64,000 bases of DNA from NCBI GenBank assembly GCA_021776135.1, contig JAJFGL010000036.1, positions 160,473-224,472 on the forward strand, in the 5' to 3' direction. Source of the DNA: Kiloniellaceae bacterium (GTDB taxonomy: Bacteria; Pseudomonadota; Alphaproteobacteria; Kiloniellales; J153). A model generated the notes under the pieces. It was not told where the DNA came from and did no database searches. It saw only the letters and a list, made by a program, of their open reading frames with translations. The translations under genes were made by a program, and so were the position numbers. Below are positions 63,281 to 64,000 of the stretch, one piece after another. The first letter of the stretch is position 1, and every line of letters starts with the position of its first letter.

Positions 63281-64000
63281 CCCGGCGCTTCCGCCCCTGC
63301 GCGAGGTCATCGCCCGCCACGGCCTCGGCGCCCGGAAACGCCTGGGCCAGCATTTCCTGCTCGACCTCAACCTGACCGCCCGTATCGCCCGCGCGGCCGG
63401 CGAGATCGCGCAAGCCACGGTTATTGAAATCGGCCCCGGCCCCGGCGGCTTGACCCGCGCGCTTCTGGCCGGGGACGCGGGCCGGGTTATCGCGATCGAG
63501 AAAGACCCGCGTTGCCTCGCGGCCCTAGCGGAGCTAAGCGCCGCCTATCCGGGCCGCCTGGAAGTCATCCCTGGCGATGCCCTGAAGATCGACGCCGCGA
63601 GCCTGGGCGCAGCGCCGCGCGCCATCGTCGCCAACCTGCCCTATAATGTCGCCACGCCCCTGCTGGTGTCGTGGCTGGAAACCATCGCCAAGGCGCCGGA
63701 GAGTTTCGCGTGCCTGGTGCTCATGTTTCAAAAGGAGGTGGCGGCGCGTTTGACCGCCGTGCCGGGGACCAAGGCCTACGGACGCCTTAGCGTCCTCGCC
63801 CAGTGGCTGTGCGAGGTGCGGCCCCTATTCGATGTGCCGGCCCGCGCCTTCACCCCCCCGCCCCGGGTGACCTCAAGCGTGGTCGGTCTTTGGCCCCGGC
63901 CGCGCCCCCTCGCCCAAGCGCGCCTGGAATCCCTGGAGCGGGTGACCGCCGCCGCCTTCGGTCAGCGCCGCAAGATGCTGCGTCAGAGTCTGAAAAGCCT
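63261..64000 (+). CDS. rsmA: 16S rRNA dimethyladenosine transferase RsmA, 3'-truncated by window
   Basis: Dimethylates two adjacent adenosines near the 3' end of 16S rRNA with S-adenosylmethionine. Visible: [11 protein letters not shown] (about 26-36), SAM-binding [15 protein letters not shown] (about 54-68), the catalytic NLPYNV (about 124-129) and [12 protein letters not shown]. The ORF is absent from the track. The likely start is GTG 63261 ([17 protein letters not shown]), overlapping pdxA by 20 bases. The last visible residues ([14 protein letters not shown]) are near the normal C-terminus, so only a few tens of residues are missing. Confidence 0.93.
   Translation, partial: MPAPLPDPALPPLREVIARHGLGARKRLGQHFLLDLNLTARIARAAGEIAQATVIEIGPGPGGLTRALLAGDAGRVIAIEKDPRCLAALAELSAAYPGRLEVIPGDALKIDAASLGAAPRAIVANLPYNVATPLLVSWLETIAKAPESFACLVLMFQKEVAARLTAVPGTKAYGRLSVLAQWLCEVRPLFDVPARAFTPPPRVTSSVVGLWPRPRPLAQARLESLERVTAAAFGQRRKMLRQSLKS

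Noticed and set aside
1-64000. tRNA, rRNA, CRISPR, riboswitch or transposase genes
   Set aside because: I looked in all gaps over about 60 bases; none shows a cloverleaf, spaced direct repeats, or transposase motifs. The search was by eye, so a small RNA gene could be missed.

Overview
The window is a gene-dense, GC-rich bacterial chromosome segment, most likely from an alphaproteobacterium of Rhodospirillales-like type. The evidence is the gene order dacC-tmk-holB-metG-tatD-metallohydrolase followed later by mazG, the ChoXWV choline importer, SoeABC-type sulfite dehydrogenase genes, and accessory genes of cox (aerobic CO/xanthine dehydrogenase) type. I saw no rRNA, tRNA, CRISPR array, prophage or transposase gene. 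Products are assigned from motifs and family resemblance read by eye; no search was run.

Layout. 1-6585: end of a D-Ala-D-Ala carboxypeptidase, a reversed MFS transporter, then tmk, holB, metG, tatD and a PhnP-like metallo-hydrolase. A 265-bp MITE-like element sits directly at the metG stop codon. 6586-8787: an AT-rich patch unlike everything around it, holding one P-loop ATPase gene (Sll1717-like) and structured non-coding DNA. 8788-11864: an extra FtsZ whose C-terminus is a Sel1-repeat domain, and divergent mazG. 11879-15111: ydbH-ynbE-ydbL, an inner-to-outer-membrane lipid transport bridge. 15151-20600: CoxD-like AAA+ ATPase, VOC protein, CoxE-like VWA protein, split XdhC and a MoaB/MobA-like fusion, which together look like a maturation module for a molybdenum hydroxylase whose structural genes are outside the window. 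20597-26995: an acidic tandem-repeat protein, alpha/beta hydrolase, ATP-grasp ligase, S-formylglutathione hydrolase, desaturase, bactofilin and nitrilase-family amidase.

27028-31620: soeCBA. 31751-37428: a dicarboxylate operon (frdB, two membrane anchors, frdA, two-subunit class I fumarase, AEC carrier). 37484-39694: DMT and MFS transporters. 39846-40984: SCO and PCuAC copper chaperones. 40995-45626: M14 carboxypeptidase, single-chain class I fumarase, metallo-beta-lactamase-fold protein, HAD phosphatase. 45635-52890: choXWV, LysE exporter, ArsR-like regulator, lactonase-like hydrolase and a BetA-like GMC dehydrogenase, which suggests choline/betaine metabolism. 52887-54330: Lrp regulator divergent from an EamA exporter. 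54368-56338: pepA-holC. 56496-64000: lptF-lptG-lptD-surA-pdxA-rsmA, the conserved envelope-biogenesis run, cut off inside rsmA.

The most unusual items are the FtsZ-Sel1 fusion, the AT-rich ATPase patch, the MITE that supplies the metG stop codon, and the cox-type maturation set without a visible client. Four convergent gene pairs share a 4-base stop-codon overlap, so they have no intergenic space for a terminator.
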